From JAKFDK01 sp036676195 (GTDB taxonomy: Bacteria > Bacillota > Sulfobacillia > Symbiobacteriales > ZC4RG38): 64,000 nt of DNA. Positions 15,631 through 23,168 of this stretch are shown here, one piece after another; positions within the stretch are counted from its first letter, which is position 1; the number at the start of each line of letters is the position of its first letter. The notes under the pieces are model-generated. The model saw only the letters and a list, made by a program, of their open reading frames with translations. It was not told where the DNA came from and did not search any database. The DNA lies in assembly GCA_036676195.1 (NCBI GenBank), contig JAKFDK010000120.1, positions 1 through 64,000 on the forward strand, read 5' to 3'. A program made the position numbers and the translations under genes.

Positions 15631-16086
15631 TTACCGGCGGGCATACTTGGCCTCAATGGCCGTGATTTTCGCCACTCGGCGCCCGTGACGCTCTGCGCCC
15701 CAGGGGGTGGCCAGAAACTCCTGCACAATCTGGCGGGCCAGATTGCGGCCCACCAGCCCGGCACCGAGGGTCAGCACGTTGGCATAATTATGCTCCCTGG
15801 CATTGCGGGCGGTGGACAAATCGTAGCAAAGGGCCGCCCGCACCCCCGGCACCTTGTTGGCAGCGATGCAGGAGCCGATCCCGGCCCCATCCACCACCAC
15901 ACCCACCTCAAACAGACCGCCGGCCACCGCTTCGGCTACCTGCAAGGCAAAGTCCGGGTAATCCACGGCCTGCGGACCGTGGGTGCCAAAGTCGATGACC
16001 TGATGTGCGGCTTCCATCAGGAAGCGGCGGAGGTCCTCCTTGAGTTCCCAGCCGCCGTGATCAGCGGCAATGGCGATGCGGGCCAC
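15631..16086 (-). CDS. rpiB: RpiB/LacAB-family sugar-phosphate isomerase with altered active site (BMC-associated)
   Basis: A 151-residue member of the ribose-5-phosphate isomerase B family. AADHGG (His10) and the EHNYANVL block (His99) are conserved. The loop that normally reads CGTGxG reads DGAGIG: the catalytic cysteine (Cys66 in E. coli RpiB) is Asp66, and the following Thr68 is Ala. A cysteine appears instead at position 73. Galactose-6-phosphate isomerase subunits LacA/LacB also have Asp at this site, so the substrate may differ from ribose 5-phosphate. RpiB-family proteins are a known marker of SPU-type BMC loci, probably feeding or rescuing sugar phosphates. The stop is followed closely by BMC-P2. 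Confidence 0.88.
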   Translation of the reverse strand: MARIAIAADHGGWELKEDLRRFLMEAAHQVIDFGTHGPQAVDYPDFALQVAEAVAGGLFEVGVVVDGAGIGSCIAANKVPGVRAALCYDLSTARNAREHNYANVLTLGAGLVGRNLARQIVQEFLATPWGAERHGRRVAKITAIEAKYARR

Positions 16087-16089
16087 GGC

Positions 16090-16383
16090 TTAGTCGGCCC
16101 CGGCTGCCGGCTTCCCTGCCCGGGGGAGCAGCTTTTCCACCTCATCGTGGGGCCGGGGAATCACGTGGGCGCTTACCAACTGGCCCACCCGCTGGGCCGC
16201 AGCGGCCCCCGCTTCGACGGCGGCCTTCACTGCTCCGACATCGCCACGCACCATGGTCGTCACGTAGGCGGCGCCGATCTGCACCTGGCCCAGCACCGTC
16301 ACGTTGGCCGCCTTGGCCATGGCGTCGCCTGCTTCGACTGCGCCCACAAAACCGCGGGTCTCGATCATTCCCAAAGCCTGCAT
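16090..16383 (-). CDS. BMC-H hexameric shell protein, second copy
   Basis: A 97-residue single-domain BMC protein (ALGMIETRGFVGAVEAGDAMAKA start, and the VRGDVGAVKAAVEAG helix). Such proteins form hexamers that tile the facets of the shell and provide pores for metabolites. The C-terminus adds an Ala/Gly/Lys-rich tail after VIPRPHDEV. The pore loop after IGAAYVTTMVRGDVG cannot be interpreted without a structure. It lies between the BMC-T gene and rpiB, with seven bases to the former and three to the latter. Confidence 0.95.
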   Translation of the reverse strand: MQALGMIETRGFVGAVEAGDAMAKAANVTVLGQVQIGAAYVTTMVRGDVGAVKAAVEAGAAAAQRVGQLVSAHVIPRPHDEVEKLLPRAGKPAAGAD

Positions 16384-16390
16384 CGAACGA

Positions 16391-16948
16391 TTACCCCTTC
16401 CAGAGACGTGCCTTCAAGTCTGCATGCGGGGCCGGAATCACAGTGGTGGCCAGATGCCCGCCGCCTTCCGCGGCGGCGTACTCGGCAGCTTCCGCGGCAG
16501 CCTGGACGCTGCCCACATCTCCGGTGACAGCCAGATAACCCTTACCACCCAGCCCACGGGCCAGGCGCACCTCCAGCAATTCGACCGCCGCCGCCTTCAC
16601 TGCGGCATCGGCGGCCTTGATCGCCCCCGCTACCGTCAAAGTTTCAATCACGGCTACGGCCTCAATCCCCGCTGTCCGGACCTCGCCCCGGACCGCCGGG
16701 TACACCTGCGGGTGCAGGTTGGGGACGACCAGAGAGTCCAACAGGCTGGACTCCGCCGCCTGTTCGCCGGCCGCAACGGCCGCCTGTACCGCCGCCACAT
16801 CCCCGGCCACCACGGCAATGAACTTGCCCGGACTGGCGGGCTCCGCCTGGACCAGTTCCACGTAGGCTGTTTTGAGCATGGCATCCGTTGCCTTGATGCC
16901 AAGTGCGATGCTGCTGCTTTCCACGAGGCCAATGGCGGTTTTGGCCAT
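16391..16948 (-). CDS. BMC-T tandem-domain trimeric shell protein
   Basis: A 185-residue protein with two fused BMC domains (AKTAIGLVESSSIALGIKATDAM near the start, and AVAVIETLTVAGAIKAADAAV from about residue 97). It would assemble as pseudohexameric trimers. There is no cysteine, so it cannot carry the Fe-S cluster seen in PduT; it is most like the gated-pore or simple tandem class. The start is taken as ATG at 16948, where AGGAG lies about 11 bases upstream; a longer frame from 16984 adds residues unlike the family. It precedes BMC-H2. Confidence 0.94.
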   Translation of the reverse strand: MAKTAIGLVESSSIALGIKATDAMLKTAYVELVQAEPASPGKFIAVVAGDVAAVQAAVAAGEQAAESSLLDSLVVPNLHPQVYPAVRGEVRTAGIEAVAVIETLTVAGAIKAADAAVKAAAVELLEVRLARGLGGKGYLAVTGDVGSVQAAAEAAEYAAAEGGGHLATTVIPAPHADLKARLWKG

Positions 16949-16976
16949 GTCAGGGTCAACTCCTGAACCGGACGAC

Positions 16977-17819
16977 TTATTCACGAAACTTCGGTGTTTG
17001 CCCGGCGTATGCCGCCAGGCCGAGCCGGGCCAGCAGGGCCCGGCGGCCGGGTATGCGGCCGGACGGTACCGGCGGGCCGGCGGACGGCAGAGTAGCCTCG
17101 CTCCGGGGCGGCCGGCGGGACAGTTGTTCGCTTACCAGCCGGTGCGGCTCCAACCCCGCCGGGCAGGCAGTACTGCACAGGCCGCACCCGTCGCAGGCGT
17201 TCATCCGGCCGTTTGCGGCCAAAAGGGGCTTTCCGGTCACCAGTGCCCGCAGGGCCAGGTGCGGGGCTACCCCCGCCGTGCAGGCGGCCGAACAAAGGTC
17301 GCAACCCTGGCAGCGACTGCGGGCTGCCCGCCGGGCGTCTTCCAGGGGGCGCCGGGCCCGGCGCACCAGCCCGTGTCCGGGCGGCAGCACCAGGTACACG
17401 CAGGCGGCAGCGGCGTCCATCCACCCGTCCACCGGGCGGTGGCGCAGGGCGCCCCCGGCCAGCCATTCCGGCTCGACCGTCGCCGCCCCGGCATAACCAC
17501 CCGCCATGGGCAGCAGGTCTTCGACCCGCAGGCCCGCGGCCGGCACCTGGGTGACAATCGGTACGGTCACAGCTCCCAGTACCGCCACCCACCGGTGTTC
17601 ACTGCGGGTGGGCGGAACATGGGCCAACAGGCAATCCAGCGGCTGCCAGGCCGGTCGGCGGCGCGTCACCCTGGCCCCGGCGGCGGTCAGGGCCGCCGCT
17701 GCCCGCGGCAGATCGGTGGCCACCGCCACATCCATGCCAGCCAGCAGATCCGGACGCCGGGCGGCCAGAACCGCTTCCGCCAGCCCGGCGAGCGGGTCAG
17801 ACACCCCGCAGCTAAACAA
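16977..17819 (-). CDS. Short RnfC/PduS-like Fe-S electron-transfer protein
   Basis: A 280-residue protein with an SLBB-like segment (VTVPIVTQVPAAGLRVEDLLPMAGG, 85-108) followed by two CxxCxxCxxxC clusters (Cys170/173/176/180 and 209/212/215/219), the arrangement of the C-terminal half of RnfC and PduS. Family members are about 440 residues and carry an N-terminal FMN/NADH-binding domain. Here the first 80 residues are too short and lack a glycine-rich NADH loop, so this is a reduced version. It may shuttle electrons across or near the shell for NAD+ recycling (inference). The start is TTG at 17819, overlapping the stop of the aldehyde dehydrogenase by eight bases; GTG (VSDPLAG) is an alternative. 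Confidence 0.8.
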   Translation of the reverse strand: MFSCGVSDPLAGLAEAVLAARRPDLLAGMDVAVATDLPRAAAALTAAGARVTRRRPAWQPLDCLLAHVPPTRSEHRWVAVLGAVTVPIVTQVPAAGLRVEDLLPMAGGYAGAATVEPEWLAGGALRHRPVDGWMDAAAACVYLVLPPGHGLVRRARRPLEDARRAARSRCQGCDLCSAACTAGVAPHLALRALVTGKPLLAANGRMNACDGCGLCSTACPAGLEPHRLVSEQLSRRPPRSEATLPSAGPPVPSGRIPGRRALLARLGLAAYAGQTPKFRE

Positions 17820-19248
17820 TGCGGAAATGCCCCACCAGCACGCAGCGCCGCTCCTTGGTAAAGGTCCGGGCCGAGGTCAGACCTTCACCGGTAGTACCGG
17901 CAATGGACAGGGTGGCATAACCCTCCCCACCCACACCAATCCCGGCATAATGCGGGCCGTTCTTCACAAAAATGGACCCCCCGAACTCCCTGGCCATGTG
18001 CGACAGGTTACGCAGGTCATTGGAGTGAATGGATGCCGTGTGCTTGTGACCCTTCTCGGCCCGAATGGCGAGTTCAATGGCCTCGGCCGCCGTTTTCACC
18101 CGCACCACCGGCAGCACCGGCAGCAGCATTTCCGTCCAAACGAACGGGTGATCCGCCGGCACCTCGCAGAAGGCCAGCCGGGGCTCACCGGAAAAGCTGA
18201 TACCGGCCTGGCGCAGGATCAACGCCGCATCCTTCCCAACGGCATCCTTCTGCACATGCTTGCCGTCAGGCAACAGATAGCGCTGGAGCCGGTCCACCTC
18301 TGACCAGGCCACTTCATGGGCCCCCTGCTGTTGCATGAGCGCCTTGAGCCTGTCCGCCACCGCGCCGACCACAATCGCCTCTTTTTCCGCCGTGCACAGC
18401 ACGGTGTTGTCAAAGGAGGCGCCATCGACGATATGTTTGGCCGCCAGTTCCAGATCAGCCGTTTCGTCCACGACCGTAGGCGGGTTCCCCGGCCCGGCGG
18501 CCCAGACCTTCTTGCCGGAGACCATGGCCTGCTGTACCACGGCGCCGCCGCCCGTCACCAGCAGAGCATCAATGCCCGAGTGCCGCATGAGCGCCTGGGC
18601 TGTTTCAATGCTGGGCTCCGCCACCGCCGTCAGCAGGCTGGCCGGCCCGCCGGCCGCAACAATGGCGGCATTGAGCAGTTCTACCGTCTGAATCCCGCAA
18701 TTGCGGGCATTGGGGTGGAAGCAGTAGACCGCTGCGTTCCCCCCGGCCACCAGGGAAAGGCTGTTATTGATGATAGTCGCGGTCGGGTTAGTGGTCGGAG
18801 TAATGGCTCCGATAACCCCAAAGGGTGCCCGTTCCACCACCGTCAGGCCGCCGTCGCCGCTCCAGGAAACAGTCAGCAAATCCTCAACCCCCGGCGTCTT
18901 GTCCGCGGCGGTGAGGTTTTTCGTGGTCTTGTGCGAAACCCGGCCCAGGCCGGTTTCCCGCACCGCGTGTTCAGCCAGGCTGCGGGCATGCTCCCGGGCC
19001 GCCTGGCGCATGCCAGCGATAATTTCCTTGCGTCTTTCCAGCCCAAGTTCCATCAGCCGGGCCTGGGCGGCCCGGGCCGCACTGACAGCCGCATCGAGGG
19101 CGGGATAAATCCCACCGGGATTGATCCCGGCGGCAGTCGCCCCACCCCTGGCAGTGCGGGGCGAGGCGGCTCCCAGGGCACCCTGGCTGTCCAGTTGCTT
19201 GATGATCTCATCAACCAGCAGGGCGATCTGTTCGCGGGGCAGAGCCAT
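17812..19248 (-). CDS. CoA-acylating aldehyde dehydrogenase (BMC, PduP/EutE type)
   Basis: A 478-residue enzyme that would oxidise acetaldehyde with NAD+ and CoA to acetyl-CoA in the compartment lumen. The catalytic Cys285 lies in GASFDNTVLCTAEKE, the PduP/EutE signature, and NPT near 154 and GPGNPP near 252 shape the cofactor site. Residues 1-20 (REQIALLVDEIIKQLD) form an amphipathic helix followed by an Ala/Gly linker, a classical encapsulation peptide. The start is ATG at 19248: AGGGGGTG lies nine bases upstream, while the GTG at 19260 overlaps that site. No alcohol dehydrogenase is present in the locus, so NAD+ recycling probably uses another route, possibly the Fe-S protein next to it. 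Confidence 0.94.
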   Translation of the reverse strand: MALPREQIALLVDEIIKQLDSQGALGAASPRTARGGATAAGINPGGIYPALDAAVSAARAAQARLMELGLERRKEIIAGMRQAAREHARSLAEHAVRETGLGRVSHKTTKNLTAADKTPGVEDLLTVSWSGDGGLTVVERAPFGVIGAITPTTNPTATIINNSLSLVAGGNAAVYCFHPNARNCGIQTVELLNAAIVAAGGPASLLTAVAEPSIETAQALMRHSGIDALLVTGGGAVVQQAMVSGKKVWAAGPGNPPTVVDETADLELAAKHIVDGASFDNTVLCTAEKEAIVVGAVADRLKALMQQQGAHEVAWSEVDRLQRYLLPDGKHVQKDAVGKDAALILRQAGISFSGEPRLAFCEVPADHPFVWTEMLLPVLPVVRVKTAAEAIELAIRAEKGHKHTASIHSNDLRNLSHMAREFGGSIFVKNGPHYAGIGVGGEGYATLSIAGTTGEGLTSARTFTKERRCVLVGHFRIV

Positions 19249-19272
19249 GTGCCTTAGCACCCCCTGTCGGGG

Positions 19273-19569
19273 TTAACCCTTGGTGAAAACTGTGGAGCCG
19301 CCCACTTCCAGGGCATCAACGATTGCCATGATCACCGCATCAACGGGGGTATCCTTGGTTCGAGTCGTCTGCCGCGCGGAGGACCCGGTGCAGACCATGA
19401 CGATCTCCCCGGCACCGGCACCGACCGCATCAATGGCGACCAGAGGCTTGCCGTCATCCTTTTCCGGGTCCAGGATCGCCACAGGTTGCACAATCAGGAG
19501 CTTGGTCCCGACCAGCTTATCCTCTTTGCGGGTCGCAACAACAGTGCCAATGACACGAGCCAGGATCAT
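19273..19569 (-). CDS. BMC-P pentameric shell vertex protein, first copy
   Basis: A 98-residue EutN/CcmL-family vertex protein. It begins MILARVIGTVVATRKED and contains IDAVGAGAGEIVMVCTGSSAR. It lies between the BMC-H1 and aldehyde dehydrogenase genes. It resembles the two later BMC-P copies in the core but differs in the loop after the first strands (LDPEKDDGKP). Confidence 0.94.
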   Translation of the reverse strand: MILARVIGTVVATRKEDKLVGTKLLIVQPVAILDPEKDDGKPLVAIDAVGAGAGEIVMVCTGSSARQTTRTKDTPVDAVIMAIVDALEVGGSTVFTKG

Positions 19570-19605
19570 GCTGCTGGGTCACCTCCCGCATCCAGAACCG
19601 TAGAG

Positions 19606-19893
19606 CTACTCCTTGGGGACCGCAATGGGCAGCGCGGTTTCCAGGTCCGCGTGGGGACGGGGAATCACATGAACGGAAATAACTTCGCCCACCTTTGCCG
19701 CCGCAGCGGCTCCGGCCTCGGTGGCCGACTTCACGGCAGCGACATCGCCCCGCACAATGGCGGTGACGTAACCGGAGCCGATCTTTTCATAGCCCACCAG
19801 GCGCACGTTGGCGGCCTTCACCATGGCGTCAGCCGCCTCGATGAGGGCGACCAGACCACGGGTTTCCACCATACCAAGAGCTTCCATGGCCAA
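19606..19893 (-). CDS. BMC-H hexameric shell protein, first copy
   Basis: A 95-residue single BMC domain (MEALGMVETRGLVALIEAADAM, and VRGDVAAVKSATEAG). The start is set at TTG 19893 (reading MAMEALG), eight bases after a perfect AAGGAGG that lies inside the last codons of pduL; an ATG two codons later and the upstream GTG are alternatives. This is likely the major facet protein because it has the best ribosome-binding site of the shell genes. It is close to BMC-H2 but has a different C-terminal tail. Confidence 0.95.
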   Translation of the reverse strand: MAMEALGMVETRGLVALIEAADAMVKAANVRLVGYEKIGSGYVTAIVRGDVAAVKSATEAGAAAAAKVGEVISVHVIPRPHADLETALPIAVPKE

Positions 19894-19898
19894 TTTGT

Positions 19899-20630
19899 TC
19901 ACCTCCTTACACTGATCAGTTCTACCTCATCGCCGTCGTTCAACCCGGCTGCATTGGCTTCATCGGTATCGATATGCATTTCCAATCGGTAAGCCGGATT
20001 CACCCGCACCAGCACATTTTCCAGCACCAGTGCGCGTACACCGTCTGTCCGCACCTCTACGCGCTGCCCGTCCGCCACGCCGAATTGCGCCGCCTCATCC
20101 GGGTGCATGTGGATATGTCGGGCGGCCACTATCACGCCGCCGGAAACCGTTATGCGTCCGACCGGGCCTTCCAGGGTAAGTCCAGGGGTGTGGCGGTGGT
20201 CCCCGGAGTCGCGTACCGGCACTGCCACCCCCAGCAGGCGGGCGTCGGTGGCGGACACTTCCACCTGGGTGTGTCCCCGGCTGGGGCCGAGCACCCGGAC
20301 CCGGGGCAGCGTACCCCGCGGCCCGATCAGGGTGACCTGCTCAGCGGCGGCAAACTGCTCGACCTGCGACAGCCATTTAAATACCGTCAGGCGGGCCCCG
20401 CGGCCGAAGAGCGCCTCCAGGTCACGCTGGCTGAGGTGCACATGGCGGGCACTGACGGCCACCGGCAACCGGCGCCGCACCTGGTCCGGTGCCGGGTGGA
20501 GCACCGACGGCGGAGGCCAGGAGCCAGGCAGCGGTTCTCCGGTCAGCGGGGACCGCCCCTGGTGCGCCCGGATCCGCTCCACCACTTCCCGGGCGATAAG
20601 CCGGGCCAATTCCTCGGTGCGCAGGGTCAC
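19899..20630 (-). CDS. pduL: Phosphate propanoyl/acetyltransferase PduL
   Basis: A 243-residue PduL-type phosphotransacylase, which converts acyl-CoA and Pi to acyl phosphate and recycles CoA inside BMCs. Two zinc-binding halves are visible: SARHVHLS near 60 and ARHIHMHPDEA near 168, plus the HIDTDEANAAG end. Residues 4-24 (RTEELARLIAREVVERI) form an N-terminal amphipathic helix like the encapsulation helices of the aldehyde dehydrogenase and the aldolase. The start is GTG at 20630, where AGGAGGGG precedes it; a longer frame to 20672 runs into the regulator gene end. The ribosome-binding site of BMC-H1 overlaps the pduL stop. Confidence 0.95.
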   Translation of the reverse strand: MTLRTEELARLIAREVVERIRAHQGRSPLTGEPLPGSWPPPSVLHPAPDQVRRRLPVAVSARHVHLSQRDLEALFGRGARLTVFKWLSQVEQFAAAEQVTLIGPRGTLPRVRVLGPSRGHTQVEVSATDARLLGVAVPVRDSGDHRHTPGLTLEGPVGRITVSGGVIVAARHIHMHPDEAAQFGVADGQRVEVRTDGVRALVLENVLVRVNPAYRLEMHIDTDEANAAGLNDGDEVELISVRR

Positions 20631-20672
20631 CGGTTTCCCCTCCTGAATCCCGGATGCAGAGATGCAATGCAA

Positions 20673-21641
20673 TCAAGAGGTACCCGGGTCCGGTGCCAGC
20701 AGGCGCCGGGCCATGACTTCGTCGGTGATCAGCACGTTGGCATAGCAGGCTGTCAGCGCCGCCCTTACAGCCGCCACCTTCCGCTCCCCGCCGACCACCG
20801 CCACCGCCTGCTCTTTGGCCTGCAAATCGGCCAGATTCAGCCCAATGGTACGCTGCTCCAGCACGGGATCGACCGGTTGGCCGTCAGCAGTGAAAAAGCG
20901 GGAACAAATATCCCCGACGGCGCCCAGTGCGCGCAAACGGGCCATTTCCCGGGAGGTAAAGTAACCAGCCTGCACAAGGGCGTTGTCATCGGTGGGTTCA
21001 CCCACCGAAAACACAGCCACCTGTGCCCGCCGACCGGTTTCCAACAACTGAGCCGTGTGCCGTTCTGCCTGCAGGGCAGTTGCCAGGGCCGGATGGTCTA
21101 CCACAGCGGGTCCCGGCAGGCAGTGGGCATCAGCCGCAAACGCCTGACCGAACCGCTGCACCACTAGCCCGGCGTTGGTCCCGTCACTGGCCCGGCTGAC
21201 GCCACCGTTGAGTTGTACCACCGTCACACCCCGGCGCGGCTGTACCTGCAGGTGGGCCGAAACTTCTTCCATGGTGCGGCCCCAGGTCACTCCGACCACC
21301 TGGCCGTCGTACACGCGGGTCTGCAGGTATTCCGCCGCAGCGCGGCCCAGGTTACGCCGCACCAGCGGCGCGGGCAGTCCGCCCCCGCCGGCCACCACCA
21401 CAGCCTGCCGCAAAACCGGGAAAGCCCGTACCAGAGCGGCTTCCAGATCCGGTACGTAACCCAGCGGACTGCGGATGGTGATCTGGACAATGCCCTCGTC
21501 CCGGGCCTCCTTGAGCAGCCGGGAAACGGTGGGCCGCGACAGCTTCAACTGACCGCCGATTTGCTCCTGGGTGATTCCCTGCTCGTAATAAAGCTGGGCC
21601 ACTTGCCCCATCAGCACCTGCCGCTGCTGATCTCCGGCCAT
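20673..21641 (-). CDS. SorC/DeoR-type transcriptional regulator of the BMC operon
   Basis: A 322-residue regulator with an N-terminal helix-turn-helix (QVAQLYYEQGITQEQIG, LSRPTVSRLLKEARDEGIV) followed by a SorC-type sugar-phosphate-sensing domain (VGVTWGRTMEEVS, QLNGGV). The B. subtilis DeoR of this family senses deoxyribose 5-phosphate and controls dra-nupC-pdp. By analogy this protein should sense the BMC substrate, which fits the deoC gene at the operon end. The start is ATG at 21641; the 14 codons upstream in frame look like promoter DNA. It is the first gene of the operon, 42 bases from pduL, and its upstream region has a candidate operator, so autoregulation is likely. Confidence 0.9.
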   Translation of the reverse strand: MAGDQQRQVLMGQVAQLYYEQGITQEQIGGQLKLSRPTVSRLLKEARDEGIVQITIRSPLGYVPDLEAALVRAFPVLRQAVVVAGGGGLPAPLVRRNLGRAAAEYLQTRVYDGQVVGVTWGRTMEEVSAHLQVQPRRGVTVVQLNGGVSRASDGTNAGLVVQRFGQAFAADAHCLPGPAVVDHPALATALQAERHTAQLLETGRRAQVAVFSVGEPTDDNALVQAGYFTSREMARLRALGAVGDICSRFFTADGQPVDPVLEQRTIGLNLADLQAKEQAVAVVGGERKVAAVRAALTACYANVLITDEVMARRLLAPDPGTS

Positions 21642-21670
21642 CCGACCACCCCGAGGAATATTGCGATGAA

Positions 21671-21701
21671 CATGTGTGCACATGCTTTTACATTTGTAAA
21701 A
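21671..21701 (-). promoter_or_regulatory. Candidate operator of the BMC regulator
   Basis: An inverted repeat TTTTACA-TT-TGTAAAA occupies 21686-21701, and a second palindromic core TGTGCACA is about ten bases away at 21674-21681. Both sit just upstream of the regulator start, where a SorC/DeoR tetramer would bind. A TTTACA within the repeat may double as the -35 element. Confidence 0.55.
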
Positions 21702-21740
21702 TCAGTTCGCTCCGGGTCAGGAAAATTCCTGCTGCCCGGA

Positions 21741-21777
21741 CAAAAACACCCCCACCGCCAGCACACGGCGATGGGGG
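21741..21777 (-). terminator. Intrinsic terminator of mgtE
   Basis: An 11-bp stem (21749-21759 with 21767-21777, one G-T pair) is followed on the minus strand by TGTTTTTG. It separates mgtE from the BMC promoter region. Confidence 0.88.
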
Positions 21778-21797
21778 GCAGTATCCAGTTTCAATGC

Positions 21798-23168
21798 CTA
21801 CTGGGTTAGAAAATAGGTGGCGATCCCAAAGTAAGTGAGCATGGAGGTCACATCGGTCACCGTAGTAATGAACGGGCCCGATGCCACTGCCGGGTCAACC
21901 CCCAGGCGGGTAATTACCATCGGGAAGAAAGCGCCCAGAATCTTGGCTATCGGAATATTGATCGCGATCGCCACCCCCACCGTCAGGCCCAGCAGCAAGC
22001 TGCCGTGCCACACATAGGCCAGGGAAAACAGGACACCTCCACAGACCAGGCCGACCGTGACCCCGACGCGTAATTCCCGCCATACCACCTGGACCACGTC
22101 GCTCGTACTGATTTCGCCAGTGGCCATGCTGCGCACCACCACCGCCAGGGCCTGGGTGGCCGCGTTACCGGCCTCTCCCGCCATGGTGGTGATAAAAATC
22201 GTCAGCAGGGCCAGGGTGGCGGGGTTGAATCCTTCCTGAAAGTGGTCAATCACCTTGCCGGACGCCAGTTCCATGAACAGCAGCGCCACCAGCCAGGGCA
22301 GGCGGGGCTTGGCCAGGCGCCAGATGCCGGCCTTAAAGTCAGTGGCACCGGGGTCCTCGGCATCCGGCGTAACGGCTGACATGCGCAGGGCGTCCTCAGT
22401 CGCCTCTTCTTCAATGACGTCAATGACGTCGTCAACCGTAATGACACCCAGAAGCCGCTCCTGCCGGTCCACTACGGGAATGGCCAAAAGGTCATATTTA
22501 GAAACCGTTCGGGCGACCTCTTCCTGGTCCTGGTCCACATACACGGACAGCACTTTCGTGCCCATGACCCCGGAGATCCGGGTGTCGGGCCGGGCCACAA
22601 TCAAGTCCCGAAGGGAAATCACACCGACCAGGCGGCCGCCGCCGTCAATAACGTAAACGTAATAAATCGTTTCAGCATCCGGACCGACCTCACGCAGGTG
22701 CTCAATAGCCGCCTGAGCGGTCATATCGGACTGGAGCGTGATGTATTCGGTAGTCATGATGCCGCCGGCCGTGTCCGGGTCGTACTCCAGCAGTTCGCGC
22801 ATATCGGCGGCATCCTCGGCTTCCAACTCGCTGAGGATCTGCCCCTGTGCCTCCGGGGACAACTCCGCCAGGAGGTCAGCCGCTTCGTCACTGGACATCT
22901 CTTCGATGATGTGACCGGCCTTTTCCGCACCCAGCGCCGATACCAGATCGGCCTGAGTATCCAGGTCCAGTTCACCGAGCACCAGAGCCGCCTGCTCAGA
23001 ATCGAGCAGGTCAAAGATGGCCGTCCGCTGGATCTCAGTCAGTTCTTCCAGCCATTCCGCCAAATCAGCCGGGTGCTGTTCGCGCAAGAAGGCAGCCAGT
23101 TCCCCAGGTGGTCCCGCCAGAAGCCCGCGCAGCTTCTCCAGCCCCGAATCCTGCTGTGGAGTCAACAT
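21798..23168 (-). CDS. mgtE: Magnesium transporter MgtE
   Basis: A 456-residue MgtE channel. The order is an N-terminal superhelical domain rich in acidic residues (IEEMSSDEAADLLAEL), two CBS domains (about 130-250, including YYVYVIDGGGRLVGVI and AIPVVDRQERLLGVI), a plug helix, and five membrane segments in the C-terminal half (TTMAGEAGNAATQALAV, the pore region). The cytosolic domains sense Mg2+ and gate the pore. The start is ATG at 23168; AGGGGG lies six bases upstream but is the 3-prime arm of a strong hairpin, so translation may be controlled. The longer frame from 23228 reads through that hairpin and is unlikely to be coding. Confidence 0.95.
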   Translation of the reverse strand: MLTPQQDSGLEKLRGLLAGPPGELAAFLREQHPADLAEWLEELTEIQRTAIFDLLDSEQAALVLGELDLDTQADLVSALGAEKAGHIIEEMSSDEAADLLAELSPEAQGQILSELEAEDAADMRELLEYDPDTAGGIMTTEYITLQSDMTAQAAIEHLREVGPDAETIYYVYVIDGGGRLVGVISLRDLIVARPDTRISGVMGTKVLSVYVDQDQEEVARTVSKYDLLAIPVVDRQERLLGVITVDDVIDVIEEEATEDALRMSAVTPDAEDPGATDFKAGIWRLAKPRLPWLVALLFMELASGKVIDHFQEGFNPATLALLTIFITTMAGEAGNAATQALAVVVRSMATGEISTSDVVQVVWRELRVGVTVGLVCGGVLFSLAYVWHGSLLLGLTVGVAIAINIPIAKILGAFFPMVITRLGVDPAVASGPFITTVTDVTSMLTYFGIATYFLTQ

